DNA of 43,356 nucleotides, from assembly GCF_009690905.1 (NCBI RefSeq), contig NZ_VOSW01000079.1, positions 1 to 43,356 on the forward strand, in the 5' to 3' direction. This DNA is from Paraburkholderia madseniana (GTDB lineage Bacteria > Pseudomonadota > Gammaproteobacteria > Burkholderiales > Burkholderiaceae). A model generated the notes under the pieces. That model ran no database searches, was not told where the DNA came from, and was given only the letters and a program-made list of their open reading frames with translations. A program made the position numbers and the translations under genes. Positions 42,318 through 43,356 of the stretch are shown piece after piece (position 1 is the first letter of the stretch; every line of letters begins with the position of its first letter).

Positions 42318-42869
42318 GTGAGCCTCAAACTGCTTACTATCGCCATGCTGGCCGCGTGCGTTGCACTGACCGGTTGCGACGACCAACAGAGCGACCGCGC
42401 CGTGCAAAAACTCAAGGAATTCTTCAACGCCGTCAAGCCGGACGCGTTGCTACTCAAGAATATGACGCCGGGCATTACGACCGAAGCGCAGATCCGCGAT
42501 CAGATGGGCAAGCCGGAAACCGAGCGCACGTTTACCGACGGTTCCAAGCGTTTCGAATATCCGCGTGGCCCGCAGGGGCTCAACACATACATGGTCGACA
42601 TCGACCGTGACGGCAAATTGCAATCCATCACGCAGGTGCTGACCGCCGACAACTTCGGGAAGGTTCGCATCGGCATGACTGAAGACGAAGTGCGCCGCCT
42701 GCTCGGCAAGCCAGGCCAGACCGCCGTGTTTCCGCTCAAACCGGAAACCGTGTGGAGCTGGAAGTGGCGCGAGGGCGGCGTGACCGAAGAAGGCATTTTC
42801 AACGTGCACTTCGACCAATATCAGAAGGTGTACACGACATCGCGCTCGGACGTGATACGCGGGCGCTAG
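42318..42869 (+). CDS. BamE (SmpA/OmlA)-like lipoprotein
   Basis: This 183-residue lipoprotein has a short hydrophobic leader ending in the lipobox LTGC, with lipidation at C20. The rest holds two related half-domains of the SmpA/OmlA type: ITTEAQIRDQMGKPETERTF...FEYPRGPQGLNTYMVDID, and KVRIGMTEDEVRRLLGKPGQTAVF...VWSWKW. BamE-type proteins sit in the outer membrane and help the BAM complex, but this double form need not be true BamE. GTG 42318 with AGGAA upstream is preferred; the long upstream frame is non-coding. The patatin gene begins 21 bases after its stop. Confidence 0.87.
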   Translation: MSLKLLTIAMLAACVALTGCDDQQSDRAVQKLKEFFNAVKPDALLLKNMTPGITTEAQIRDQMGKPETERTFTDGSKRFEYPRGPQGLNTYMVDIDRDGKLQSITQVLTADNFGKVRIGMTEDEVRRLLGKPGQTAVFPLKPETVWSWKWREGGVTEEGIFNVHFDQYQKVYTTSRSDVIRGR

Positions 42870-42890
42870 CCGATAAAAGGCGGGGAACAC

Positions 42891-43356
42891 ATGATAAATC
42901 GACGTCGATACAGCCGGATCGGGCTGGTGTTGGGGGGCGGTGCAGCACGTGGCTGGGCGCATATCGGTGCGATCCGCGCGTTGCACGACGCGGGCATCAA
43001 GCCGGATGTGGTGTGCGGCACGTCGATCGGTGCGCTGGTGGGTGCCGTGTATGCCAACGGCGATCTCGACTGGCTCGAAGAATGGGTTTCGAAGCTCACC
43101 TGGCAAACTGTGGTGAGGCTGCTCGATCTGCGTTTTTCGGGCGGCCTGCTGGGCGGGCGCAAGGTGATCCAGATATTCGCGGACAAATTCGCCGGCCGCT
43201 CGATCGCGCAATTGAACATGCCGTTTGCGGCGGTGGCCACCGAACTCGATTCGGGCCGCGAGAGCTGGTTGCAGGACGGCAGCGTGGTGGACGCGGTGCG
43301 CGCCTCGATTGCGATTCCGGGGATTTTCACGCCGGTGTTTCACAACGGCGTGTGGC
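42891..43356 (+). CDS. Patatin-like phospholipase (RssA-like), partial
   Basis: The N-terminal 155 residues are visible and the gene runs off the right edge. LVLGGGAARGWAHIGAIRAL is the patatin oxyanion glycine loop, and the nucleophile is S45 in GTSIGALVGA. The pattern fits the bacterial RssA/YchK group of serine acyl hydrolases. The catalytic Asp lies beyond the window. It is closely spaced after the lipoprotein gene and probably co-transcribed. Confidence 0.9.
   Translation, partial: MINRRRYSRIGLVLGGGAARGWAHIGAIRALHDAGIKPDVVCGTSIGALVGAVYANGDLDWLEEWVSKLTWQTVVRLLDLRFSGGLLGGRKVIQIFADKFAGRSIAQLNMPFAAVATELDSGRESWLQDGSVVDAVRASIAIPGIFTPVFHNGVW

Overview
The window is a high-GC stretch of a beta-proteobacterial chromosome, most likely a Paraburkholderia or close Burkholderiaceae relative. 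This is inferred from codon and GC style, the hutH-C-U-D-I-F-G gene order with the HutF/HutG branch, and intergenic repeats of a style I associate with Paraburkholderia. No database could be searched, so the genus is an inference. No rRNA, tRNA, CRISPR array, phage module or intact transposase was seen.

Layout. Positions 1-9000 hold a partial lipoprotein (-), a divergent NCS2/AzgA-type purine permease, an ArsR/SRPBCC/DUF899 operon with a near-consensus and apparently leaderless promoter, and a LuxR regulator (-) divergent from a nitrilase-superfamily hydrolase and a PuuP-like permease (probable polyamine or amide use). A small membrane protein, a 27-bp repeat cluster, an SDR-type NAD(P)-dependent protein and a 42-codon LysR remnant follow. 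Positions 9150-17700 are a complete histidine-utilisation (hut) operon preceded by three HutC-type palindromes. Positions 17700-25100 hold a tiny His-rich exported peptide, an HTH protein, a hypothetical protein divergent from an AraC regulator that overlaps a DUF3857/transglutaminase gene, a branched-chain amino acid-type binding protein, and an acidic hypothetical protein. Positions 25100-31800 hold pdxY, glgA, glgC, an alpha/beta-hydrolase gene broken by an in-frame TGA, and a YhbW-like flavin oxidoreductase.

Positions 31900-32700 contain a pair of 186-bp inverted repeats around a hexanucleotide microsatellite. Immediately after them, 32938-41678 is an organosulfur-type island: SsuD/SfnG-like LLM monooxygenase, class II aldolase with an unusual 12-residue tandem repeat at its N terminus, SsuA-like binding protein, thiol dioxygenase, four-domain rhodanese, LysR regulator, a second SsuA-like binding protein and an acyl-CoA-dehydrogenase-fold (SfnB/DszC-like) enzyme. 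The set suggests uptake of a sulfonate, sulfone or thiol compound, oxidation of its sulfur, and handling of the released sulfur. No permease or ATPase is encoded with the two binding proteins. The window ends with a structured, terminator-bearing intergenic region, a BamE-like lipoprotein and a truncated patatin-like phospholipase.

The best candidates for something not yet described are this sulfur island with its repeat-bearing aldolase and tandem rhodanese, the inverted-repeat element beside it, the tiny His-rich peptide, and the possible structured RNA near 41.8-42.0 kb.
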